A stretch of DNA of 36,605 bases, taken from assembly GCA_016870055.1 (NCBI GenBank), contig VGCQ01000007.1, forward strand, positions 1 through 36,605, written 5' to 3'. The notes beneath the pieces are model-generated. The model did no database searches. It was not told where the DNA came from and saw nothing but the letters and a program-made list of their open reading frames with translations. Source of the stretch: Alphaproteobacteria bacterium. Its GTDB lineage: Bacteria; Pseudomonadota; Alphaproteobacteria; Reyranellales; Reyranellaceae. Numbering within the stretch: the stretch's first letter is position 1; each line of letters begins with the position of its first letter. The translations under genes were made by a program, and so were the position numbers. Below are positions 22,686-30,026 of this stretch, in pieces.

Positions 22686-25193
22686 GTGACCGATACTTTT
22701 TACGCTTTGCTTGCGATTTCCATGATGTTGGTGGTCGTGAGTCTGCTGGTGCCGGTGGCCGAGCGGTTCCGCTTGCCGCATAGCGTTTTGCTGGCGCTTG
22801 CCGGCATGGGGCTGGGCTTCCTCGGGTCGTGGCTGCTGTCGCTCGATCTGCGGCTCGGTGCGCTGAGCGATGCTTTTGTCGGCCTCGACAAGCTCGAAGT
22901 TGGCGCCGAGAGCTTCCTGCCGCTCTTCCTGCCACCATTGCTCTTCACGGCCGGCCTCAATATCGAGGTGCGTCGCCTGATGGACGAAATCTCGGCCGTG
23001 CTGCTGCTGGCCATTGTCGCGGTCGTGGTGTGCATCGCCTGTGTCGGCGGTGTCGTCCACTACGCCACCGGCATGGACATCATCGTCTGCCTGCTGCTGG
23101 GCGCCGTCGTGTCGACCACCGATCCGGCCGCCGTGATCGGGATCTTTCGCGATGTCGGCGCGCCCCGGCGGCTGTCGATCTTGGCGGAAGGCGAGTCCCT
23201 CCTGAATGACGCCGTGGCCATCGCGGCCTTCGGCTTCTTTCTCGGCATCCTGGTCAGCCGGGGCGAACCCGATGCGATGCCGGCTCACGCATCGGGCGTC
23301 GTCGTAGTCTTCCTGCGCGAGTTTCTCGGCGGCCTGTTGTTGGGCTTCGTGCTGGCGCGCGCCGCCATGATGCTGCTGACCCGGCTGGGCGAGTCGGAAG
23401 CGGCGATCGCCTCGGTCACCGTCGCGCTGTGCTATATCTCGTTCGTGGTCGCCGACCGCTATGTGCATGTCTCAGGCGTCGTGTCGACCGTGATGGCGGC
23501 GCTCACCATCGCAGCCTACGGACCCACGCAGCTTCATCCCCACCAATGGGCGTCGCTGCGCCGGCTGTGGGAACAGCTCGAATTCTGGGCGAGCTGCTTG
23601 ATTTTCCTGTTGGCGTCGATGTTGGCGGCAAACGTGCTGGTGAAGATCACTTGGCTGAACGGCCTCGCTGTCGCCGCAGTGACCGTCGGCGCCTTCCTGG
23701 CGCGCGGGCTGGTCGTGTTCGGCATGCTGCCGGTTCTCGAGAAGGGCAAGCTCGTCCAGCCGGTCGACAATCGGTACAAGGCGATTCTCGTCTGGGGCGG
23801 CCTGCGTGGCGCCGTGACGATCGTCCTGGCGATGGTGGCGGCGGGCAACGACCGATTGCCCGAGAACGTCCGAGATTTCGTGGCGTTGTCCGCCACGCTG
23901 TTCGTGCTGGTCACCCTTTTCGTCAACGCCACGACGCTCGGCTTCGTCATGTACCTCTTGGGGCTCGACAAGCTGTCGCGGCTCGAACTTGCCTTGCGCG
24001 ACCGTGTGTTGGCGCTGTCGCGCGCCAATGTCCGGCACCAGCTGGAAGCTGTCGTTCGCCGGCGCGACGCGCGCGGCGGAGCCGCCATGACCAAACCTGC
24101 GATGGTCGATCAGCCGGAGATCGAGGCGCCGCCGCCGGAGTTGGCGCTCGACTTCGCGGAACGGGTGAAGGTCGGGCTGGTGACGCTCTGCACGCGCGAG
24201 AAGGAGCTCTATCTTGAGCAGTTCGAGCAGCAGCTTCTTTCACGCCGTATGGTGGCGTTGCTCGCGACGCGCGCCGATCGCTTGATCGACGGCGTGCGCG
24301 ACAAGGGCGTGGCGGGCTACGAGGAGTGGTTGGCCGGCATCTCGCGCCCCGATGTCGGGTTTCGCCTTGCTCTGTGGCTGCACCGTCGACTGGGAGTCGA
24401 ACGATTCCTCACCGAGGAGCTGGCTGATCGCTTCGAGGTGCTGATGGTCGCGCAAAGCATCCTCGCCGAGCTTGCGATCTTCAACGCGTCTTCCATCGCC
24501 GACCTGCTAGGGGGCGACGCAGAACGTGAGTTGGCCGCCATCATCGACCGTCGGCAGGATGCCGTCGACAGCGCCTTCAAGGCCTTGTCCTTGCAGTATC
24601 CGGGCTACGCCGAGTCGATTCGGGACCGTCAATTGCAACGCGCCGCCATCCGCTTCGAGACGATGGAGTACAATCGTCGCCTGAGCGAGGGCATCATCAG
24701 CCGCGAGGTCTACGACGATCTGCGCGAGCGGCTGGCCGAACGGCGCGGTGCCCTCGTCAAGCGGCCGCCGCTCGACCTCGGTCTGGAATTGGCGAAGATG
24801 ATCGAGCGCGTGCCGATCTTCGAATCGCTCGATCACGCGGCGGTCGTCGAAGTCGGCAAGCGGCTGCGCGCCGTCGTGGCTCTGCCGGGCGAGAAGATCA
24901 TCCGAATGGGTGGGCCGCCCGATGCCATGTACTTCATCGCAGCCGGCGAAGTGACGGTGAAGGCCCCGACCTTCGAGGTCGCGCTGAAGGAAGGCGACTT
25001 CGTGGGTGAAATGGGCCTGGTCAGCGATCGGCCGCGCAGCGCCGACGTGATTTCCAACGGCTACTGCCACCTCCTGGCGCTCTATCGTCGGGATTTCCGA
25101 GCACTCCTCGACAAGCGCCCGGCGGTGCGTCGGGAGATCGAGGCGGTTGCCGCTCGACGTATCGCGGAGAACGAGGGTAAGGCCGCGTCGTAG
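22686..25193 (+). CDS. NhaP-type cation/proton antiporter with C-terminal cyclic-nucleotide-binding domain
   Basis: This is an 835-residue CPA1-family antiporter. Residues 1 to about 450 form a 12-helix exchanger with S-T-T-D146-P-A-A-V and E-S-L-L-N174-D175-A-V, the ion-binding aspartates of the NhaP/NHE group, and W-G-G-L-R-G-A-V-T in a late helix. A long soluble part follows. From about residue 709 (V-P-I-F-E-S-L) it folds as a cNMP-binding domain whose phosphate cassette V-G-E-M-G-L-V-S-D-R-P-R-S-A-D-V keeps the glutamate and arginine needed for nucleotide binding. This layout resembles plant SOS1 and sperm NHE exchangers. I chose the GTG at 22686 because the first helix starts just after it; the ATG at 22587 would add 33 basic, non-family residues. 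The gene separates ruvX from gatC. Confidence 0.88.
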   Translation: MTDTFYALLAISMMLVVVSLLVPVAERFRLPHSVLLALAGMGLGFLGSWLLSLDLRLGALSDAFVGLDKLEVGAESFLPLFLPPLLFTAGLNIEVRRLMDEISAVLLLAIVAVVVCIACVGGVVHYATGMDIIVCLLLGAVVSTTDPAAVIGIFRDVGAPRRLSILAEGESLLNDAVAIAAFGFFLGILVSRGEPDAMPAHASGVVVVFLREFLGGLLLGFVLARAAMMLLTRLGESEAAIASVTVALCYISFVVADRYVHVSGVVSTVMAALTIAAYGPTQLHPHQWASLRRLWEQLEFWASCLIFLLASMLAANVLVKITWLNGLAVAAVTVGAFLARGLVVFGMLPVLEKGKLVQPVDNRYKAILVWGGLRGAVTIVLAMVAAGNDRLPENVRDFVALSATLFVLVTLFVNATTLGFVMYLLGLDKLSRLELALRDRVLALSRANVRHQLEAVVRRRDARGGAAMTKPAMVDQPEIEAPPPELALDFAERVKVGLVTLCTREKELYLEQFEQQLLSRRMVALLATRADRLIDGVRDKGVAGYEEWLAGISRPDVGFRLALWLHRRLGVERFLTEELADRFEVLMVAQSILAELAIFNASSIADLLGGDAERELAAIIDRRQDAVDSAFKALSLQYPGYAESIRDRQLQRAAIRFETMEYNRRLSEGIISREVYDDLRERLAERRGALVKRPPLDLGLELAKMIERVPIFESLDHAAVVEVGKRLRAVVALPGEKIIRMGGPPDAMYFIAAGEVTVKAPTFEVALKEGDFVGEMGLVSDRPRSADVISNGYCHLLALYRRDFRALLDKRPAVRREIEAVAARRIAENEGKAAS

Positions 25194-25218
25194 CGGGCTT
25201 GTTGCCCGATCAGGGCAA
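25194..25218 (+). other. Two overlapping, mutually exclusive short hairpins before gatC
   Basis: CGGGC-TTGTT-GCCCG (25194-25208) and TTGCCC-GATCA-GGGCAA (25202-25218) share bases, so only one can form at a time. They lie in the 68-bp gap between the antiporter stop and the gatC ATG. There is no T-run. They may be a weak read-through control or chance in GC-rich DNA. Confidence 0.3.
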
Positions 25219-25261
25219 ACCGGCTACCAACCCCGCCGTTCAAGCGTTTGGAGCACAAGGC

Positions 25262-25579
25262 ATGTCGCTCGACAGGGACACCGTGGCGCGCATCGCGCGC
25301 CTGGCCCGTCTGAAGGTTGCGGACGAGGAGCTCGCGCCGTTGGCCGGCGAGCTGTCGGGGATTCTCGCCTGGATCGAGCAACTGAACGAGGTCGACACGA
25401 AGAACGTCGAACCGATGGCATCGGTATCGGACATCACCCTGCCCAAGCGGGCCGACAAGGTGACCGACGGCGGCATCGCCGAGAAGATCCTGGCGAATGC
25501 CCCCGGCGGCGCGGTCTATGTCGAGCCGACCGACAAGAACGCTGGCGGCTTCTTCACAGTGCCCAAGGTGGTGGAGTAG
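25262..25579 (+). CDS. gatC: Aspartyl/glutamyl-tRNA amidotransferase subunit C
   Basis: GatC is the small belt-like subunit that holds GatA and GatB together in the enzyme that turns misacylated Glu-tRNA(Gln) or Asp-tRNA(Asn) into the correct amide form. The 105-residue sequence has the usual start M-S-L-D-R-D-T-V-A-R-I-A-R-L-A-R-L, the helix L-S-G-I-L-A-W-I-E-Q-L-N-E-V-D-T, and the closing F-F-T-V-P-K-V-V-E. A longer open frame begins upstream at 25199, but the ATG at 25262 gives the standard N-terminus. gatA follows after 3 bp, so the two are surely co-transcribed. Confidence 0.97.
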   Translation: MSLDRDTVARIARLARLKVADEELAPLAGELSGILAWIEQLNEVDTKNVEPMASVSDITLPKRADKVTDGGIAEKILANAPGGAVYVEPTDKNAGGFFTVPKVVE

Positions 25580-25582
25580 GCG

Positions 25583-27055
25583 ATGGCTGCTCTCACCGAC
25601 CTCTCGCTCGCCGCCCTCAAGGCGGCGATGGGCAAGAAAGAGGCAAGTGCCGTCGAAGTGACCGAGGCGCACCTCGAGAAGCTCGATGCGCATCGCGCGC
25701 TCAACGCCTTCATCGCCGAGACGCCCGACCGCGCCCGCGACATGGCCAAAGCGTCGGACGCGCGTCGCGCCAGGGGTGAAGCGGGCCTGCTCGAGGGCGT
25801 GCCGCTCGCCATCAAGGATCTGTTCTGCACCGACGGCGTGCCGACGACGGCCGGCTCGCACATCCTCGAAGGCTTCGTGCCGCCCTACGAGAGCACGGTG
25901 ACCGCCAATCTGTGGAAGGCGGGCGCCGTGATGGTCGGCAAGACCAACCTCGACGAGTTCGCCATGGGCTCGTCCAACATGACCAGCCATTTCGGCGGCG
26001 TCGAGAATCCGTGGAAGAAGAAGGGTGACAACCGCAAGCTGGTGCCCGGCGGCTCGTCGGGCGGGTCGGCGGCAGTGGTTGCCGCCTACATGGTGCCGGG
26101 CAGCACCGGTACCGACACCGGCGGTTCGATCCGCCAGCCGGCGTCGTTCTGCGGCGTCGTCGGGCTGAAGCCGACCTACGGCCGTTGCTCGCGGTGGGGC
26201 GTCGTGGCCTTCGCGAGCTCGCTCGACCAGCCGGGGCCGTTCGCGCGCACCGTCGAGGACAGCGCGCTCCTGCTCCAGGGCATGGCGGGCCACGATCCCA
26301 AGGACTCGACCTCCGCACCGCTTGCCGTGCCGGACTTCGCCGCGGCCGCTCGCAATCCCGACGTCAAGGGCCTGAAAGTCGGCGTCCCCAAGGAATATCG
26401 CGTCGACGGCACGTCGCCTGAGATCGTGGCGTTGTGGGACAAGGGCATGGACATGCTGAAAGCGGCGGGTGCGGTGCCGGTCGAAGTGTCGCTGCCGCAC
26501 ACCAAATACGCGCTGCCGGCTTATTACATCGTGGCGCCGGCCGAATGCTCGTCCAACTTGGCGCGCTACGACGGTGTGCGCTTTGGCCTGCGGGTCCCCG
26601 GCAAGGACCTGATCGACATGTACCAGAACACTCGCGGTGCGGGGTTCGGCAAGGAAGTGCGCCGGCGCATCATGATCGGCACCTACGTCCTATCGGCCGG
26701 CTACTACGATGCCTATTACAAGAAAGCCCAGCAGGTGCGGGCGCTGATCGCACGCGACTTCAAGCAGGCCTTCGAGAAGTGCGACGTGCTGCTGACACCG
26801 ACCGCTCCGACCGCCGCGTTTGCCGCCGGCGAGAAGATGGATGACCCGGTGACCATGTACCTGAACGACATGTTCACCATTCCGGCTTCGATGGCGGGAC
26901 TGCCGGGAATCTCGGTGCCGGCCGGGCTCGACAAGGATGGCCTGCCGCTCGGGCTGCAGCTGATCGGCCGCGCCTTCGACGAGGAGACCATGCTGCGCGC
27001 CGCCGCGGCGCTGGAGACGGCGGTGGCGTTCAAGGCGAGGCCGGCCGGCTACTGA
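25583..27055 (+). CDS. gatA: Aspartyl/glutamyl-tRNA amidotransferase subunit A
   Basis: GatA is the amidase subunit that frees ammonia from glutamine. The 490-residue protein has the amidase-signature fold with the Ser-cisSer-Lys triad: Lys78 in P-L-A-I-K-D-L-F, Ser158 in P-G-G-S-S-G-G-S, and the nucleophile Ser182 in [12 protein letters not shown]. The 24-residue gap between the two serines equals that of the Staphylococcus enzyme. [18 protein letters not shown] near residue 370 is the GatA-specific segment that lines the glutamine pocket. It is 3 bp after gatC. The gatB gene usually follows at once but here lies about 6.9 kb downstream, beyond unrelated genes. Confidence 0.98.
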   Translation: MAALTDLSLAALKAAMGKKEASAVEVTEAHLEKLDAHRALNAFIAETPDRARDMAKASDARRARGEAGLLEGVPLAIKDLFCTDGVPTTAGSHILEGFVPPYESTVTANLWKAGAVMVGKTNLDEFAMGSSNMTSHFGGVENPWKKKGDNRKLVPGGSSGGSAAVVAAYMVPGSTGTDTGGSIRQPASFCGVVGLKPTYGRCSRWGVVAFASSLDQPGPFARTVEDSALLLQGMAGHDPKDSTSAPLAVPDFAAAARNPDVKGLKVGVPKEYRVDGTSPEIVALWDKGMDMLKAAGAVPVEVSLPHTKYALPAYYIVAPAECSSNLARYDGVRFGLRVPGKDLIDMYQNTRGAGFGKEVRRRIMIGTYVLSAGYYDAYYKKAQQVRALIARDFKQAFEKCDVLLTPTAPTAAFAAGEKMDDPVTMYLNDMFTIPASMAGLPGISVPAGLDKDGLPLGLQLIGRAFDEETMLRAAAALETAVAFKARPAGY

Positions 27056-27143
27056 CCCTCGACCGGCCGCGACATCGGCCGTCGCGCATGGCAGTCTTTG
27101 TCCGCCGACCGTCAACGCTGGACGGCGGGGAGGGACTGAACGA

Positions 27144-28124
27144 ATGCCGACCTATGCCACTCTTGGCCGCCGCACCGTGTTGGCCGGCGTTGCCGGCGCG
27201 GTTCTCGCCGACGGCGCCTATGCACAAACCTGGCCTGATCGGCCGGTGACACTGGTGGTGCCGTTCGCGCCCGGCGGCGGCACCGACACGTTCGCCAGGC
27301 CCTTTGCCGCGCGACTCTCCCAGCAGCTCGGCCAGCAGGTCGTGATCGACAATCGCGCCGGCGCTGGCGGCACCGTGGGCGCCGCGATGGTCGCCAAGGC
27401 CAAGCCCGACGGCTACACGCTCTTGCTCGGCTCGATCCATCATGCCGTGGCCGTCAGCGCCTACAAACGCCTGTCTTACGACCTGGAGAAGGATTTGCTG
27501 CCAATCACCGGTGTGGCCTATGTGCCCGACGTGCTGGTGATCTACCCGGAGATTCCGGCGCGCACGCTCCAGGAGTTCGTCGCCTACTGCAAGGCCAATC
27601 CAGGCAAGGTGAACTACGGGTCGGCCGGGCTCGGCACGACGCGTCACCTGGCGGGCGAGATCTTCAATGCCAGGACCGGCGCGGGCATGACGCACATCCC
27701 TTACAAGGGCACCGGACCGGCGACGGCGGCGCTGATGAGCGGCGAGGTGGCGGCAGTGTTCGAAGGGCTGGGCAGCGCTTCGGCATACATACGCAGCGGC
27801 AAGATCCGTGCGCTTGCCGTGTTCTCGGCCAAGCGATCGCCGGCTTTCCCGGACATCCCGACGGCGGCCGAGGCGGGCTTGGCGAATTTCGAATCGCTGT
27901 CGTGGTATGGCCTTTGGGCGCCGGCCGGCACGCCAGCCGAGATCGTTGCGAGCGTGCGCAAGGAGGTGGCACGGGCCTTCGAATCGCCAGAGCTGAAGCA
28001 GGCTTGGCTGCAGCAGGGCGCCGAGGCCGGCGGCGAGCCGACCGCGCAATTTGGCGAGTTCGTGCGCGTCGAGATCGGCAAGTGGGGCAAGGTCGTGCGC
28101 GACAACAACATCGTCATCGAGTAG
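27144..28124 (+). CDS. Bug-family periplasmic solute-binding protein (TctC-like)
   Basis: This is a 326-residue member of the Bug/TctC group, which binds carboxylates and other small acids, classically with TctAB membrane partners. The signal peptide starts G-R-R-T-V-L-A-G-V-A-G, a twin-arginine-like pattern. The mature part has the Bug beta-strand V-V-P-F-A-P-G-G-G-T-D-T, V-I-D-N-R-A-G-A-G-G and the second-lobe H-I-P-Y-K-G-T-G-P-A. A good GGGGAGGG ribosome-binding site precedes the ATG. No TctA or TctB genes are nearby, so it is an orphan, as is common where this family has expanded. The next gene, a hydrolase, starts 24 bp downstream and may act on the imported compound; that link is speculative. 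Confidence 0.92.
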   Translation: MPTYATLGRRTVLAGVAGAVLADGAYAQTWPDRPVTLVVPFAPGGGTDTFARPFAARLSQQLGQQVVIDNRAGAGGTVGAAMVAKAKPDGYTLLLGSIHHAVAVSAYKRLSYDLEKDLLPITGVAYVPDVLVIYPEIPARTLQEFVAYCKANPGKVNYGSAGLGTTRHLAGEIFNARTGAGMTHIPYKGTGPATAALMSGEVAAVFEGLGSASAYIRSGKIRALAVFSAKRSPAFPDIPTAAEAGLANFESLSWYGLWAPAGTPAEIVASVRKEVARAFESPELKQAWLQQGAEAGGEPTAQFGEFVRVEIGKWGKVVRDNNIVIE

Positions 28125-28148
28125 GCGACGACGGGCTGGGAGGCGGGT

Positions 28149-29114
28149 GTGGAGATGCGATTTCGCGACCGAGAGGTCGTGCTCGATGGCGGCGTGCGCG
28201 GCGAAACGATCGAGATCCCGAGCGCCAATCCGCTGAACTATTGGCAAGTGCTGAGCGATCCCGCTGCTCTGCAGCGGGTGTCGGTCGACGGCAAGTTGTT
28301 CAAGCCCAAGGCCGCGAGCGGACCCGTGCCGTTGGTCGTCGTGGTGCCGGGCAGTCTCAGCATTGCCGCCTCGCATCTCAAGCACGCCGAGACTTTGGTC
28401 GGACTGGGCATGGCGGCCTTCGTGCTCGACCCGTTCGGCGCCCGCGGCGTCACCACGACCGTCGCCAACCAGGCGCAGTTCTCGTTCGCCGCCTCGGCCT
28501 ACGACGTTGCATCGACGATCAAGGTGCTCGCCGCCCATCCCGCGATCGATGCTTCGCGCATCGGCCTACAGGGCCACAGCCGCGGCGGTTCGGCGGTGCT
28601 GACGGCGGCGACCCGGCTGTTCTGCGAGGCCGTCCATGGCAAGGCGGTCGGAGCCAGGGCGGTGTTGGCGGCCTATCCTTGGTGCGGTCATCAGTTCCTC
28701 GATCCGCGCGTCGGCTCGACCGAAATCCGCGTGATCGTCGGCGACCAGGACGACTGGGTGTCGCCGCAGCAGGCGCAGGGCTACGTGCAGGCGCTACGTC
28801 TGGCCGGCGCCATGGCTTCTATCCGTATCGTCGCCGGGGCCGAGCACAGCTTCGATCGCCACGAGCCCGTCCAGCGCATCGCCGAAGCCTCGGTCTCGCC
28901 GGGCGCCCCCACCGGCTACCTGACCGGTGCCGGCGCCTTCGTGCATCCCACGACCGGCGAAGCCGACGCCAAGCTCACCGACCGCGATCTCGCCGTCTAC
29001 GCCTTGAAGGCGGGCTACGGCGTGCGCGGCGCGACCATCGGTTCGCAGGGCGATCAAGCGGCATTGTTCCGCGAGGAAATGATCGGCTTTTTCCGCCGGA
29101 CGCTGCTCGCCTGA
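28149..29114 (+). CDS. Dienelactone hydrolase-like alpha/beta hydrolase
   Basis: This is a 321-residue alpha/beta hydrolase of the dienelactone hydrolase group. The catalytic parts are visible: nucleophile elbow G-H-S-R-G-G-S, acid in V-G-D-Q-D-D-W-V, and histidine in A-E-H-S-F-D-R-H. L-V-V-V-V-P-G-S forms the first core strand and supplies the oxyanion region. There is no signal peptide, so the protein is cytoplasmic. A GGAGG sits 5 bases before GTG 28149 and 11 before ATG 28155; I chose the GTG. It follows the Bug binding protein on the same strand. It could open a lactone or ester taken up through that protein, which is an inference from position. The C-terminal 60 residues are longer than in the basic family. 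Confidence 0.87.
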   Translation: MEMRFRDREVVLDGGVRGETIEIPSANPLNYWQVLSDPAALQRVSVDGKLFKPKAASGPVPLVVVVPGSLSIAASHLKHAETLVGLGMAAFVLDPFGARGVTTTVANQAQFSFAASAYDVASTIKVLAAHPAIDASRIGLQGHSRGGSAVLTAATRLFCEAVHGKAVGARAVLAAYPWCGHQFLDPRVGSTEIRVIVGDQDDWVSPQQAQGYVQALRLAGAMASIRIVAGAEHSFDRHEPVQRIAEASVSPGAPTGYLTGAGAFVHPTTGEADAKLTDRDLAVYALKAGYGVRGATIGSQGDQAALFREEMIGFFRRTLLA

Positions 29115-29134
29115 GGGCGAGCCCGGCGGTCGCA

Positions 29135-29474
29135 TCAAGCGAGGGCAAAGCCTGCGAGCCGTGAGGCCTTCTGGTCGAACGTGAGGGTGATCGAACAACC
29201 GGCCTTGCGGCCAAGCGCGCCGATAAGCACGTCGGCAAAGGCGGCGATTCCGTCTCTGAGCGCGGTCATGGCGATGAAGACCTCGGTCTCGTTCTCCACC
29301 ACCAGCTTAGGCGCGTTCGAGCACCCAGACCGCTTCGACCAATGCGACGATACCGATGAATCCAGGGTTGGCTTCGCTCAGCCGGCGCTCGATCAGCTCG
29401 ACGGCTCGAGGTGACTGAGCGGCGTCGTCCTGAGTTAGGTAGCGCACCAAGACATTGGTATCGAGCCCGATCAT
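29135..29474 (-). pseudogene. VapC-type PIN-domain toxin, disrupted by an internal deletion
   Basis: The minus strand starts with ATG at 29472-29474, overlapping the VapB stop (ATGA), and reads M-I-G-L-D-T-N-V-L-V-R-Y-L, the PIN start with its first aspartate. It reaches A-L-V-E-A-V-W-V-L-E-R-A and then hits TAA at 29307-29309 after 55 residues. Beyond the stop, in another frame, the rest of a VapC is plain: L-V-V-E-N-E-T-E-V, D-G-I-A-A-F-A-D-V-L-I-G, then T-L-T-F-D-Q-K-A, ending at 29135. Compared with typical VapC (about 130 residues), some 20 residues are missing after E-R-A, with a frame change. The toxin should be inactive. Earlier it would have been an RNase that cuts tRNA or rRNA. Confidence 0.88.
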
Positions 29475-29740
29475 TGCCGCTGGCGGCGCCGAAAGCCCTG
29501 ACTGGCGCCGGCGGCGATCGCCTCGCGCATCGCTCTCAGGGTTACCGGCCGTCGCAGAGGTTTCTTGAGAATTCCGCGCAAGTTCGCGACCGAGAGCTGC
29601 GGCAGCAGCACCACACTGCCGTCCGGATGGATGAAGAACTTCACTTTGTCACCCGGCTTCAGTCGCAGATGGTCGCGGACTGGCTTCGGGATGGTCGCCT
29701 GCCCCTTGACTGTGAGTGCCAACTCTAGTGGAGGCTCCAT
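29471..29740 (-). CDS. VapB/AbrB-type antitoxin
   Basis: This 89-residue protein has an N-terminal SpoVT/AbrB swapped-hairpin DNA-binding domain: L-T-V-K-G-Q-A-T-I-P-K-P-V-R-D-H-L-R-L-K-P-G-D-K-V-K-F is the textbook pattern. The C-terminal half (P-L-R-R-P-V-T-L-R-A-M-R-E-A-I) would wrap the toxin. Its stop overlaps the start of the broken VapC by 4 bases, so this is a class II toxin-antitoxin module with an intact antitoxin and a dead toxin. I chose the ATG at 29738-29740 because the AbrB fold begins just after it; the longer open frame upstream adds a non-family segment. It may still repress its own promoter or cross-react with other VapC toxins. Confidence 0.88.
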   Translation of the reverse strand: MEPPLELALTVKGQATIPKPVRDHLRLKPGDKVKFFIHPDGSVVLLPQLSVANLRGILKKPLRRPVTLRAMREAIAAGASQGFRRRQRQ

Positions 29741-30026
29741 TACTCTATGGAATAAACAATACCAAACCGCTGCACCGGCATCAATGACGCGACTCGAAAG
29801 GCGATGGCGAGCCGGGGTTGTTCGTGCACCGGTACCGTTCCTCAACGTGCTGGGCTTAAGCGAACTTGTTGTGCGTGATGACCTACGGGCGTGGCGTGTA
29901 CGCGATGGTGTTCGATCATTCCGCGCCGGTGCCGCAGGAACCGGACGATGATCCGTTCCGGCCCGCGGTTGGTATGTGGCCCTGAGTCTTTTGCGCTAGG
30001 CTGCCCTCGACAACGGAGAAACCACC
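29741..30026. other. Intergenic region between vapB and the D-aminoacylase-like gene
   Basis: These 286 bp must hold the leftward antitoxin promoter. The first 25 bp (around 29741-29765) are AT-rich for this genome, but no clean -35/-10 pair or operator dyad is evident. The right part contains one small open frame at 29878-29985, described separately. No RNA gene or repeat was recognised. Confidence 0.4.
29878..29985 (+). CDS. Possible 35-residue small protein
   Basis: An ATG at 29878 opens a 35-codon frame reading M-T-Y-G-R-G-V-Y-A-M-V-F-D-H-S, followed by an acidic P-Q-E-P-D-D-D-P-F-R-P and ending at TGA 29985, 41 bp before the D-aminoacylase-like gene. The composition looks protein-like, but no ribosome-binding site is visible and I recognise no family. 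It could be a genuine small protein, the eroded end of an older gene, or chance. Confidence 0.25.
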   Translation: MTYGRGVYAMVFDHSAPVPQEPDDDPFRPAVGMWP

